Origin: Streptomyces seoulensis
Lineage (GTDB): Bacteria > Actinomycetota > Actinomycetes > Streptomycetales > Streptomycetaceae
Direction of reading: 5' to 3'
NCBI RefSeq assembly: GCF_022846655.1
Contig: NZ_AP025667.1
Span: forward strand, 1,959,001 to 2,023,000
DNA length: 64,000 nucleotides
This document shows, one piece after another, positions 18,057 to 27,700 of the stretch (within the stretch, counting starts at the first letter, position 1; each line of letters starts with the position of its first letter). The notes under the pieces are model-generated. The model saw only the letters and a program-made list of their open reading frames with translations. It ran no database searches and was not told the DNA's origin. A program made the position numbers and the translations under genes.

Positions 18057-18234
18057 CGGAACTCCTCGGAACGTACGGCCGGCCGACTGCCGGAAGGGGC
18101 TGCTCCCGTGGGGGGACGCTCAGAAACTAGCCCCGTCGACCGGTGGATCCGCCCGCTCCGAGCCGCTGGAGCCGATCTTTATGGTCGGCTTAAGGCGGTG
18201 CTCAGGCTGGGCTCAGGTCGCTACCGTGCCCGGC

Positions 18235-18696
18235 ATGGACGATCACCTCGAACCCGCGGTCCGCGCGGCCACGGCCGCCGACCTGGCAGCCGTGCGCGCG
18301 GTCACCGACGCCGCCTACCACCCCTACATCGCGCGCATCGGTGTGGTGCCCCAGCCCATGGAGGCGGACCACATGGCCGACATCGCGGCGGGCCGCGTGT
18401 TCGTCACCGGGGAGCCGGTCGCCGGACTCGTGGTGGTCAGCGCCTTCCCCGACCACCTCTTCCTCGACAGCATCGCCGTCCACCCCGACGCCCACGGCCG
18501 GGGCGTCGGGCGCCGGCTGCTGCACTTCGTGGAGGCGCACGCCCGCGCCCTCGGCCTCCCCGAGATCCGGCTCCACACCAACGCGCTGATGTGGGAGAAC
18601 CAGGAGATCTACCCCCGCTACGGCTACGAGCTGGTGGGACGCCGCGTCGACGGCCCCTACGACCGGCTCCACTACCGCAAGACGCTGAGTAGCTGA
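18235..18696 (+). CDS. GNAT-family N-acetyltransferase
   Basis: The 153-residue protein has the acetyl-CoA-binding core: the beta-strand DHLFLDSIAVHPDAHGRGVGRRLL contains the family Q/RxxGxG/A loop as RGVGRR, and the C-terminal strand carries NQEIYPRYGYE. The substrate is unknown. A TACCGT -10-like hexamer ends 7 bases before the ATG, suggesting a leaderless transcript. The methyltransferase gene follows after 10 bases in the same direction. Confidence 0.85.
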   Translation: MDDHLEPAVRAATAADLAAVRAVTDAAYHPYIARIGVVPQPMEADHMADIAAGRVFVTGEPVAGLVVVSAFPDHLFLDSIAVHPDAHGRGVGRRLLHFVEAHARALGLPEIRLHTNALMWENQEIYPRYGYELVGRRVDGPYDRLHYRKTLSS

Positions 18697-18706
18697 CGGA
18701 AGGTCA

Positions 18707-19357
18707 TTGTCGGTGGCGGATGGCACGCTTGTGGTCATGGACGACGCGAGCACGGGCGAGTGGACCGCCGGGACGGACGTGGACTGGGACGCCCAGGCCG
18801 CCGTCTTCGACGACGAGCCGGATCACGGGCTGCGGGCGCCCGAAATCCGGGCGGCGTGGGGTGAGCGGCTTCGCGGCTGGCTGCCCGAACAGCCCTCGGA
18901 CCTGCTCGACCTGGGCTGCGGCACCGGCAGCCTGGCCCTCCTCGCCGCCGAACAGGGGCACCGGGTGACGGGTGTCGACGCCTCCCCGTCCATGGTCGAG
19001 CGGGCCCGCGCCAAGCTCGCCGGACGGGACGCGCGGGTGCTGTGCGGGGACGCGGCCGTGCCGCCGGTGCCGGAGGGCGGGTACGACGTGATCCTCGTCC
19101 GGCATGTGCTGTGGACGCTGCCCGGACCCGCCGAGGTGCTGCGGCACTGGCGCACCCTGCTGCGCCCCGGCGGGCGGTTCGTGCTGGTCGAGGGTGTCTG
19201 GGGGAGCCTCTCCCCGGTCGGCATGCCCGTCGACAAGGTCACCGGGCTGCTGGCGCCGCTCGCCCGGCGCATACGCGTGGAGCCGCTGTCCGACGATCCG
19301 CTGCTGTGGGGCAGGCCCGTCACCGACGAGCGGTACGCGGTGCTGGCCGAGGTGTGA
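18707..19357 (+). CDS. Class I SAM-dependent methyltransferase
   Basis: The 216-residue protein has the Rossmann methyltransferase motifs: motif I LLDLGCGTGSLAL, the acidic end of strand 2 in VTGVDASPSMV, motif II DAAVPPVPEGGYDVILVRH and motif III LRPGGRFVLVE. This is the UbiE/Methyltransf_11 type, acting on an unknown small molecule. The TTG at 18707 is preceded by GGAAGG. The internal ATG at 18737 has no ribosome-binding site but is an alternative. It is probably cotranscribed with the upstream GNAT gene. Confidence 0.82.
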   Translation: MSVADGTLVVMDDASTGEWTAGTDVDWDAQAAVFDDEPDHGLRAPEIRAAWGERLRGWLPEQPSDLLDLGCGTGSLALLAAEQGHRVTGVDASPSMVERARAKLAGRDARVLCGDAAVPPVPEGGYDVILVRHVLWTLPGPAEVLRHWRTLLRPGGRFVLVEGVWGSLSPVGMPVDKVTGLLAPLARRIRVEPLSDDPLLWGRPVTDERYAVLAEV

Positions 19358-19360
19358 GGC

Positions 19361-19834
19361 TCAAAGCAGGGCCGTGAGACCGTCCGCGCGGGCCAGCGCC
19401 TCCAGTTCGTCCAGGGCGGACCGGGCGGCGGCCGCTGCCCCGGGGTCTCGCTCCGTCAGACCGCTCGCGGCGAACTCGTCCTCGTCCAGGCGCAGTACGT
19501 CCCGGCCGTCGCCCGAGACCCACAGGTCCAGGTCGAGGTCCTCCACCAGGAGTTCGGCGCCGGAGCGGACGGCGGGGCGGGTGATGTCGCAGTACCAGCC
19601 CTTCAGGGTGCCGTCCTGGGCGCGGACCTCCTTCACCGCGTACCAGCGGTCCCGCCAGTAGTGCTCGGTGAACACGTCGCCCGGCTCGAAGCGCACGAAC
19701 CCGAAGTCGCGCACGCCCGCGCCCGCCCAGGGGGCGCGCACCGACACACGGGTGCCGTCGTCCGCGAGCAGGGCCGCCGGGTAACGGATCTTCGTACGGC
19801 CCGCCTTGACGAGAACGATCTCCAACTCGTCCAT
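19361..19834 (-). CDS. DUF402 (FomD/Ntdp-like) phosphohydrolase
   Basis: The 157-residue protein has the DUF402 signature: WYAVKEV, then GWYCDITRPAV, then LVEDLDLDLWV, supplying the carboxylates that bind divalent metal. Relatives hydrolyse nucleoside di- or triphosphates or nucleotidyl phosphonates. The start ATG at 19834 follows the stop of the upstream GNAT gene by 4 bases. An in-frame ATG at 19858 would overlap that gene and is less likely. The two genes appear translationally linked. The substrate cannot be told. Confidence 0.75.
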   Translation of the reverse strand: MDELEIVLVKAGRTKIRYPAALLADDGTRVSVRAPWAGAGVRDFGFVRFEPGDVFTEHYWRDRWYAVKEVRAQDGTLKGWYCDITRPAVRSGAELLVEDLDLDLWVSGDGRDVLRLDEDEFAASGLTERDPGAAAAARSALDELEALARADGLTALL

Positions 19835-19838
19835 CGTG

Positions 19839-20768
19839 TCAGCCGAGTTCGCGGACATACCGCACCTCCGTGGCGCAGAACTCGTAGCCGAGCCACTTGT
19901 TGATGGCGATCATCGGGCCGTTGCCCGCGTCGTTCCCGGTGAACGCCTCGGTGTGGCCGGCCGCGCGGGCCCGGTGCAGCGCATGGAGCTTGGCGAGCTT
20001 GGCCAGGCCCCGGCCCCGGTAGGCGCGGGAGGTACCCGTCATGGCGGTGAAGTAGCGGGAGCCGCCGTCGGTGTAGGCCACGCTGAACGCGACCGGGCGG
20101 CCGTCGGTGACCGCCACGACGGTCAGTCCGAGGTCCAGCAGCGGATGCTCCCAGGTCTCCTCCAGCCACGCCTCGTAGTCCGAGTAGGCGAGCGTGACCT
20201 CGCCGGGCTCGTCCGCCACCGTCTCCGCGTCCAGCTCGAACAGCGGACGCGGGTCGGCCGCGAAGTCGGCGGCCGTGCGCAGCTCCACGCCGGGCGGGGT
20301 GTCCGGCAGCGGCGGGAGGGTGCCGCCCGCCATGTCGAGACGGAGGAAGCGGGCCGGGCGGCCGGGCCGGTAGCCGTGCCGTTCGGCGAACCGCACGTTC
20401 GCGGGCTCGTCCACGACCCAGGAGTACAGCCGCGTGGCACCCAGCGAGCCGAGATACTCCTCGGCGGCGGCGACCAGCAGCCGCCCCGCACCCCGCCCGG
20501 TGCGGTCCGGGCGGACATGGACATTGACGTACGCCTGCCCCGGCTCCGTGCTGTCGTGCGCCAGCGCGACCTGCGCCGTCCCGATCACCTCGCCGTCCTC
20601 CTCCGCGACCAGCGAGCGGAACCGGGCGTCCGGGTGGCTGCGGGTGAGGACGTGACGCACCGAAGCGGGGGTGAACAGGATGTAGGGCAGCGCCAGCCGT
20701 CGTACCAGGGCGAAGCCCTCGGTGTCGGCCGGTACTTCGGGGCGCAGATCGCGCACGAGTACGGTCAT
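19839..20768 (-). CDS. Tandem GNAT acetyltransferase
   Basis: The 309-residue protein has two GNAT-like halves. The first has VNVHVRPDRTGRGAGRLLV, the acetyl-CoA loop. The second has RAYRGRGLAKLAKLHALHRAR followed by GNGPMIAINKWLGYEF. Such double-GNAT proteins acetylate amino groups on small molecules or antibiotics, and the substrate is unknown. The gene is divergent from the YtrA-type regulator across 71 bases, and DUF402 follows in the same transcript. Confidence 0.82.
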   Translation of the reverse strand: MTVLVRDLRPEVPADTEGFALVRRLALPYILFTPASVRHVLTRSHPDARFRSLVAEEDGEVIGTAQVALAHDSTEPGQAYVNVHVRPDRTGRGAGRLLVAAAEEYLGSLGATRLYSWVVDEPANVRFAERHGYRPGRPARFLRLDMAGGTLPPLPDTPPGVELRTAADFAADPRPLFELDAETVADEPGEVTLAYSDYEAWLEETWEHPLLDLGLTVVAVTDGRPVAFSVAYTDGGSRYFTAMTGTSRAYRGRGLAKLAKLHALHRARAAGHTEAFTGNDAGNGPMIAINKWLGYEFCATEVRYVRELG

Positions 20769-20839
20769 GTGCACGCACCGTACGGGCGGGCCCGCCGGAG
20801 TGCCTCTCATTTTCCGCCGCGTACGGGAGAATCGGCCCT

Positions 20840-21211
20840 GTGAGCCTGAAGATCCACATCGATGACAGCGCGCCGCCGTACGAGCAGGTCCGGGCGCATA
20901 TCTCCGAGCAGGCGCGGGCGGGCGTGCTCCCGGCCGGGTACCGGCTGCCCACCGTGCGCGGCCTCGCCGAGTCGCTCGGCCTCGCCGTGAACACCGTCGC
21001 CAAGGCGTACCGGGCGCTGGAGGCGGACGGGGTGATCGAGACCAGAGGCCGCAACGGCACCTACGTGGCCGCCGCCGGACCCGCCGCCACCCGCGAGGCG
21101 AGCACGGCCGCCCAGGCGTACGCCGAGCGGGCCCGGCGGCTCGGCCTCGACCACGACGAAGCCCTGGCCACCGTCCGCGACGCGCTGCGGGCGGCCTACG
21201 GCACCGACTGA
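20840..21211 (+). CDS. GntR-family regulator, YtrA subtype
   Basis: The 123-residue protein is a short GntR winged-helix repressor with HTH wording LPTVRGLAESLGLAVNTVAKAY and a wing ending GRNGTYV. After residue 78 only a small dimerising helix region remains, which is the YtrA subgroup. These usually control adjacent ABC transporters, but none adjoins here. The divergent acetyltransferase is the only nearby candidate target. The GTG start has GGGAGA upstream. It ends 7 bases from the convergent DUF72 gene. Confidence 0.85.
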   Translation: MSLKIHIDDSAPPYEQVRAHISEQARAGVLPAGYRLPTVRGLAESLGLAVNTVAKAYRALEADGVIETRGRNGTYVAAAGPAATREASTAAQAYAERARRLGLDHDEALATVRDALRAAYGTD

Positions 21212-21218
21212 GCGGCAC

Positions 21219-21989
21219 TCACCGCCGCGCCCACGGCTCCGGCGTCCGCGTCACCTCGACCCCGGCCCGCCGGGCCAGGCTCCCGAACTCCGCCGCGTCC
21301 TTCACCGCCGCGCCCCTCGGGTCGTTGTTGAAGTACGCGTACACGTCCTGCCCCTCGGGCCAGGCCGAGGTGATGCGCTCCAGCCAGGACTCCAGCGCCT
21401 GTGTGCCGTAGCGCGGCCAGGGTTTGGCCCGGCCCCGGTGGAAGCGGACGTATCCCCAGTCGGCGGTCCGCCACAGCGGGCCGGCCGGGCGGCCCAGCTC
21501 GTCCGCCCAGCACAGGGCGGCCGCGCGGGCCTGGAGCACCTCGCGGGTCCGCGGCGTCCACCAGGAGTCGTGGCGCGGTTCGACCGCGACCCGGGTCTCC
21601 GCCGGGAAGCAGGCCAGGCAGGCGTCCAGCAGCGGGGGGTCCGCGCGCAGGGTCGGCGGGAGCTGGAGCAGGACCGGGCCCAGATCGGCGCCCAGACCCT
21701 CGGCGTGGCTCATCAGCCGGTGCACCGGTTCCTCCGGGTCCCGCAGCCGCTTGATGTGGGTCAGATAGCGGCTCGCCTTCACCGCGACCACGAAGCCCTC
21801 CGGCAGCCGGTCCCGCCACGCCTCGAAGTTCTCGCGGGACGGGAGCCGGTAGAAGGCGTTGTTCAGCTCCACCGTGGCGAACTGCTTCGCGTACTCCTCC
21901 AGCCACAGCCGCACCGGCACCCCCGCCGGGTACAGCACGCCCCGCCAGCTCTTGTACTGCCACCCCGACGTACCGACGAACAGGGTCAT
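21219..21989 (-). CDS. DUF72 (YecE-like) TIM-barrel protein
   Basis: The 256-residue protein has the DUF72 hallmark LFVGTSGWQYKSWRG at its start, then TVELNNAFYRLPS, LLQLPPTLR and the C-terminal DVYAYFNNDPRGAAV. The family has a TIM-barrel fold and no settled biochemical role. The ATG at 21989 begins exactly at the conserved N-terminus. A gap of 89 bases separates it from the downstream end of the ATPase gene on the same strand. Confidence 0.87.
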   Translation of the reverse strand: MTLFVGTSGWQYKSWRGVLYPAGVPVRLWLEEYAKQFATVELNNAFYRLPSRENFEAWRDRLPEGFVVAVKASRYLTHIKRLRDPEEPVHRLMSHAEGLGADLGPVLLQLPPTLRADPPLLDACLACFPAETRVAVEPRHDSWWTPRTREVLQARAAALCWADELGRPAGPLWRTADWGYVRFHRGRAKPWPRYGTQALESWLERITSAWPEGQDVYAYFNNDPRGAAVKDAAEFGSLARRAGVEVTRTPEPWARR

Positions 21990-22078
21990 ACATCCATGAA
22001 AGCATCCGGGCGCGGGCCGGACAGGCGGGCGGGCCGCGCCCACCGGAACGGCCCTTCCCGGCGTGCGGGCCCGCGCCG

Positions 22079-23188
22079 CTAGAGGTAGAGCCCCGCGTCC
22101 GTGCCGTCCCGCGCGCCCGGCACCGAGGTGGGGGCCGTGCCCCGGCGCAGCGCGTACAGCTCGGCCAGCGTCGCCCCCTCCCGGCCCAGCTCGCTCCCGT
22201 GCTCCGCGGCCTGGTCGCCGAGCCAGGTCACCGCCTCCGGCCGGGTCAGCGGGCCCACCTCGATCCGCGCCAGGCAGCGGCCGGGCCGGACCACGGCCGG
22301 GTGCAGCCGCTCCAGGTCCTCGTTGGTGGTGACGCCCACCAGGACGTTGCGGCCCTGGCCGAGCAGCCCGTCGGTCAGATTCAGCAGCCGGGACAGCGCC
22401 TGGCCCGCGGTGTGCCGGGCCTCGCCCCTGATCAGCTCGTCGCAGTCCTCCAGCAGGAGCAGCCGCCAGCGGCCCTTGCCCGTGCCGTCCTCCTCGCCGA
22501 TGGCGATGTCCATCAGATAGCCCACGTCGGAGAAGAGCCGCTCCGGGTCCAGCACGCAGTCCACCTGGCACCACTCGCGCCAGGACCGGGCCAGCGTGCG
22601 CAGCGCGGAGGTCTTGCCGGTGCCCGGCGGGCCGTGCAGCAGCAGGAGCCGGCCCGCGATGTCCTCCGGCGTCGTCTTCATCAGGCGGTCCATCGCCTGG
22701 GCCACCGGCCCCGTGTAGTTGGCCCGCACCTCCTCCCAGGTGCCGGCCGCGATCTGGCGGGTGGTGCGGTGCGGGCCACGCCGGGGCGAGACGTACCAGA
22801 ACCCCATCGTGACGTCGTCCGGCTGCGGGGCGGGCTCGTCGGCCGCGCCGTCGGTGGCCCGGCCGAGGACCTCCTCGGCGAGCTCGGCCGTGGTCGCCGT
22901 CACCGTGACGTCCGCGCCCCGGTTCCAGCGGGAGACCAGCAGGGTCCAGCCGTCGCCCTCCGCGAGCGTGGCGCTGCGGTCCTCGTCACGGGCCACCCGC
23001 AGCACGCGGGCACCCTCGGGCAGCAGGGTCGCCTCGGAGCGGACCCGGTCGATGTTGGCCGCCTGCGCGAACGGCTGCTCACCCGTGGCGAAACGGCCCA
23101 GGAACAGCGCGTCGACGACGTCGGAGGGCGAGTCGGAGTCGTCGACGTTCAACCGGATCGGCAGAGCGTCGTGCGGGTTCAGGGACAT
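22079..23188 (-). CDS. AAA-family ATPase with DUF5925-like N-terminus
   Basis: The 369-residue protein has a C-terminal AAA module with Walker A GPPGTGKT, Walker B LLLLEDCDE, a sensor-like VGVTTNED and the arginine-finger region HPAVVRPGRC. The first 170 residues resemble an actinobacterial DUF5925-type domain. It probably remodels a protein or complex, but the partner is unknown. The ATG at 23188 is chosen because the longer frame adds an Arg/Cys-rich stretch. A GATCAT hexamer 6 bases upstream suggests a leaderless start. It is divergent from the GH39-like gene. Confidence 0.8.
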   Translation of the reverse strand: MSLNPHDALPIRLNVDDSDSPSDVVDALFLGRFATGEQPFAQAANIDRVRSEATLLPEGARVLRVARDEDRSATLAEGDGWTLLVSRWNRGADVTVTATTAELAEEVLGRATDGAADEPAPQPDDVTMGFWYVSPRRGPHRTTRQIAAGTWEEVRANYTGPVAQAMDRLMKTTPEDIAGRLLLLHGPPGTGKTSALRTLARSWREWCQVDCVLDPERLFSDVGYLMDIAIGEEDGTGKGRWRLLLLEDCDELIRGEARHTAGQALSRLLNLTDGLLGQGRNVLVGVTTNEDLERLHPAVVRPGRCLARIEVGPLTRPEAVTWLGDQAAEHGSELGREGATLAELYALRRGTAPTSVPGARDGTDAGLYL

Positions 23189-23298
23189 GCCGCCATGATC
23201 GGGCACCGGCGCACCGCGCGCACGGCAATTCCGCCGCTTGTCCCCAGGTGTTCCCAACTCGCGCCCGACGCCGGGATTCCGCCGTTACTGTGGAGCTG

Positions 23299-24714
23299 AT
23301 GGGACGTCATCGGTGGTACACGGGGGCCCGGAGGTGGCGGATCACCGCCCTGCTCGGCGTGGGCGCGACCGCCCTCGCCCTGCTGGTGACCCTGCTGAAC
23401 ACACTCCCCGGACGCGGCGCCGACATACACGGCACCTCCCGCGAGGGCGACAAGGTGCACGGCACGCCCGCCGCTCCGTCCGGCCCCCTCCGCCCCTCCG
23501 TCGGCTGGGGCTTCACCCACACCCAGTACAGCGCCGACCAGGGCACCGGAAGCGACCGGGTCGCACGGCGGCTGAAGGGCGACGGCGGGCTCCCGCAGGA
23601 CCAGGCCGTCATGGGCTGGGGCGCAGACAACCCCGAACCGGTGAAGGGGCGCTACGACTTCGGCGCCCTGGACCGCCGTATCGACTTCATCCGCGCCTCC
23701 GGCGGCACCCCTGTCATCACCCTGTGCTGCGCCCCGGACTGGATGAAGGGCGGCCGGGAGGGCGTCAACACCACCGACTGGAGCCAGGACTCGCTGGAGC
23801 GGGCGCCCGACCCGGAGCACTACCAGGACTTCGCCGACCTGGCCGGCACCGTCGCCCGCCGCTACCCGGACGTGCGCCACTTCGTCGTGTGGAACGAGTT
23901 CAAGGGCTTCTGGAACGAGTCGAAGGGCCGCTGGGACCACGAGGGCTACACCGAGCTGTACAACCTCGTGTACCGGGCGCTGAAGAAGGCCGACCCGGAC
24001 AACCTCGTCGGCGGGCCCTACCTGCCCATGGACAGTGTCGACCCGCGCGCCTCCGACGCCTCCGACCGGGTCCGCGGCCCCTGGGGCGCCATGGACCAGC
24101 GGGTGCTGGACTCCTTCGACTACTGGAACGCCCACAAGGCCGGCGCCGACTTCGTGGTGGTCGACGGCTCCAGCTACACCAACGACGACGAACTGCTGCC
24201 GGACGCGTTCGCCGCCACCGCCAAGTTCACGGCCGTCGGCGAGTGGGTGCGCAGCCGCACCGGTGGCCTCCCGCTGTGGTGGGCCGAGTACTACGTGGAG
24301 CCCGCCGACGCCCAGGACCGCCGCCAGGGCTGGTCCGAGGAACGCCGGATCGCCGTGCACGCCACCGGACTGATCGCCATGGCCGAGGGCGGCGCCGAGT
24401 CCGGCTTCTACTGGAACCCGGAGAAGAAGAGCGGCCCCGGCTGCCCCGGCTGCCTGTGGACCCCGACCGGCGACACGGACGGCGGGCGGGAGCTGCCCAT
24501 GTACGGCCTCGTCTCCCGCTTCGGCAAGGCGTTCCCGCCCGGCACCCGGTACGAGAAGGTGTCCGTCGCCGCCGACGACCGGCCCGACCTCCGTGTCCTG
24601 GCGAGCCGCGACACCGTGCTGGTGGTGAACACCCGGGACCGGCAGGTCAGCACACGTGTCGACGGCCGGCGGTTCTCCTTGCGCGGCTACGAGGTGAAGT
24701 GGCTCGACCGCTGA
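23299..24714 (+). CDS. Membrane-anchored GH39-like glycosidase
   Basis: The 471-residue protein has one N-terminal transmembrane segment (about residues 14-34) and an extracellular TIM-barrel domain. HFVVWNEFKGF places the likely acid/base at Glu200 and LWWAEYYVE the nucleophile at Glu330, the spacing of clan GH-A families such as GH39. It would hydrolyse a surface polysaccharide. A TACTGT hexamer lies 7 bases before the ATG, suggesting leaderless expression. The gene converges, with 13 bases between stops, on the polysaccharide operon, so it may trim or degrade the glycan that operon makes. An upstream in-frame GTG at 23290 is an alternative start. Confidence 0.75.
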   Translation: MGRHRWYTGARRWRITALLGVGATALALLVTLLNTLPGRGADIHGTSREGDKVHGTPAAPSGPLRPSVGWGFTHTQYSADQGTGSDRVARRLKGDGGLPQDQAVMGWGADNPEPVKGRYDFGALDRRIDFIRASGGTPVITLCCAPDWMKGGREGVNTTDWSQDSLERAPDPEHYQDFADLAGTVARRYPDVRHFVVWNEFKGFWNESKGRWDHEGYTELYNLVYRALKKADPDNLVGGPYLPMDSVDPRASDASDRVRGPWGAMDQRVLDSFDYWNAHKAGADFVVVDGSSYTNDDELLPDAFAATAKFTAVGEWVRSRTGGLPLWWAEYYVEPADAQDRRQGWSEERRIAVHATGLIAMAEGGAESGFYWNPEKKSGPGCPGCLWTPTGDTDGGRELPMYGLVSRFGKAFPPGTRYEKVSVAADDRPDLRVLASRDTVLVVNTRDRQVSTRVDGRRFSLRGYEVKWLDR

Positions 24715-24727
24715 GCCGCCCCGCCCC

Positions 24728-27700
24728 TCAGCTCATCGTCAGGAACCGCTGCACCAGCGAGGCCAGCACCACCGCGAGCAGCGGCAGTGCGAACCAGAAA
24801 CCGCCCTGCAGTCGGCGCAGCCCCCCGACACTCGGCCGGACCGCCACCCGCACCACCTCGCGCGCGGCCAGCAGCAGGATCAGCACACCCGCGGCCAGCG
24901 CGCCCACCACCGACCAGGGCGTCCAGGTGATCCGCGGCCCGATCGGACCGGGGTCCGGCGCCGGAACCGGCGCCGACGTGCCCCCGCGCAGCGCGTACAC
25001 GGTCGCGTCGTCGTTCACCAGGACCTTGGACAGCTCCGCACGGGTGTCCAGCGTGCGGGTCAGCCGGGACTCCCACACCGCCGGATAGCCCGCGTCCAGC
25101 TCCAGATAGCGGACCTGACTCTCGTTGACGATCAGATACGAGTTCGGGCCCGCGTCCTTGAGCGCCTTGACCAGCCCGGACACCAGCACCGGGTCGGTCG
25201 GTGCGAGCGTCGGCACATAGGTCACCCGCTCCATGTCCCGCGCCCCCCAGGGCAGGGCCGGAGTCACGTCGTTCACCGTGTCCGTGGTCAGCCACAGCAG
25301 CCGTACGGTCGGCTCGTCGTGGGCGTACACCCAGTCCATCGCCGCGACCTCGCCGGTCCGGGTCCGCTCGAACGGTTCGTTGCCCCAGCGGGCCACCAGG
25401 AAACCGCCGATCAGCAGCAGCCCCGCGAGCAGCGCGGCCGGAGCGGCCAGGCTCACCCGGTCCCGCCCCCGCTCCTTCGCACTCGCCCCGGTACGCGGGA
25501 ACAGGGCGAGCGCGCCCAGCAGGGCCGCGCCCGGCAGTGCGAACATGAAGACGCGCAGCGCCATCTCGCCGCCGTACGACTGCATGCCGAAGCCCAGGAA
25601 CGGCACGAACGCCAGCACCAGCAGGGAGCGTTCGCGGTAGCCGTGTCCGCGCCGCCGCCACCAGCCCCAGCAGGCCAGCGCCAGCACCGAGCCGGCCAGC
25701 AGCACACGGGCGTAGAGCACCAGCTTGTGCGTCGAACTCCCGCCCTCGATACGACCGGAGACCGAGGTCGACACATTGCCGCCGACGCCGCCGAGCCCGC
25801 CGAACAGCTCGTCGAAGTGCCCCGACCAGTACGGCTCCGCCATGAAGCCGACCCACACCGCCACCACCACCGCGAACAGCAGCGGCAGGCCCCGCAGTTC
25901 GCACCGGCCGAGCAGCACCAGGGCCGTGAGCACCCCGAGCATCACGAACGGGGTGAGCTGGTGGGCCGGGACGCAGGCCAGGAACAGGCCGATCAACACC
26001 AGTAGCAGGACGACCCGTTGGCGCCGGTCGGTGGGCTCCACCTCGGCCTCACCGGGCCGGAACCGGGTCCAGATCATGTGCGGGGCCCGGAACCACACCA
26101 GCAGGACCGCCACGAACACCAGGTACAGCAGATAGGTGAAGCCCTGCGGGGAGAAGTAGTCCTGGCCGACCCAGCCGCTCAGGGCGAACAGCCACACCCC
26201 GGTCCACCGGGCCCGCCAGCTCGCACGCAGTGACCGGGTCAGCAGGAACATCGGTGCGAGATAGGCGAGTTGGATGGCCGTCGGCCACCAGCGGATCACC
26301 TCGGTGAAGTCGGAGACCCCGCACGCCTTCGCGGCGAACGCGATCACCGCGAAGAAGCCCGGCCAGCTCCAGCGGGCGTCCAGATCGGGCACCGTCGACC
26401 CCGTGCGGTCGATGTGGTCGAGGAACCCGAGGTGCTGCCAGGCCGTGGGGAACCTCGGCGCGCTCTCGATGGCGGCGGGCAGCGCGTGCAGCGACACCAC
26501 GGTCGCCACCAGGGTGAGCAGCAGCAGCGCCCGGTGTTCCCGGCGCGTCCACAGCAGCGCGGCGAAGACCGTGACCAGCAGCGCCGCACCCACCAGCGTC
26601 GGCAGCGGCAGCACGGAGACCAGGCCGAGGCCGCCCATCCGGTCCAGGTCGGCGTCGGTCAGCCGCAGCGCGGGCACCCAGTAGAGCATCAGCGCCGCGA
26701 CGAGGAGACAGCCGAGGACGACACCGGTGCGGGTGGGTGCCAGGGAGCGGAGGCGCGGGGGAGCGGGGCTTTCCACCCTCCCCGCGGGCGAGGGGCTTTC
26801 CCCCCTCGTCGCCGGTGCCCGTCCCTGTTCCGGCGGCGCCACTTCGGAGGGTGCGTCCACCGAGTCCACTTCTCCTGTCTCCTTGTCCGTCTCCGGGAGC
26901 ACCGCCCAGGAGGGCGTCCGCCGGGTGGTGCGTACCCGGGTCGCCTCGCGCGGGCCGAGGTCGGCGAGGTCGCCGTCCGGGGCCGCGGTCACCGGGCCGG
27001 GCCGAATGACCTGCCACAGGCGCGGCGCCGCGACGGCCACGATCACCGCCAGGCTGGAGATCTCCGCGACCCCCGCGCCGGCCAGCCCCATCCGGGGCAG
27101 GAGCAGCAGGGTCAGACCCAGCACCAGCACGCACAACAGCCCCTGCAGCCAGGCGAGTCCGGCGGTCCGGCTCTGCGCCCGGAGCACCGCGAAATAGGTC
27201 TCCATCACCACCCGCAGCACCGCGCCGACCGCGAACCAGCGCAGCAGCGGGGTCGCCGCGTCCGCGTACCCCGCGCCGAACACGCCCAGGATCCACGGGG
27301 CGCCGACGAACAGCACGCCCGCGACCGGCAGCATGATCCGGGCCATCCGCTTCAGCGCCGCCCGGGTGTTGGCGGCCAGCCGCGCCGGGTCGTGCGAACC
27401 CTCCACGGTCAGCGAGGCGCCCATGTTGATGGCGAGCAGGTTGGTCGTGCCGCCGATGGTGGTGGTGATGTAGAAGTACGCGTTGTCCTCGGCGCTGACC
27501 TGCGAGGCGATGATCACCGGGACGAGGTAGACCACCCCGAGGGAGAACAGCGAGCCGGTGTAGTCGCCGGCGAGGAACCGGCCGATCTCCCGCAGCGTCG
27601 GCGGGCGGGTGCGCCCCTCGGTCGCCGCCGTGTGCCGGGGCACCAGCCGCCGGAACACCAGCCAGCCCAGCGGGATCACCGAGGTGGCGATGGCCGCGAC

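Noticed and set aside
18125..18140. AACTAGC near 18127 as another operator
   Set aside because: Only the left half is present. The right half reads GTCGACC.
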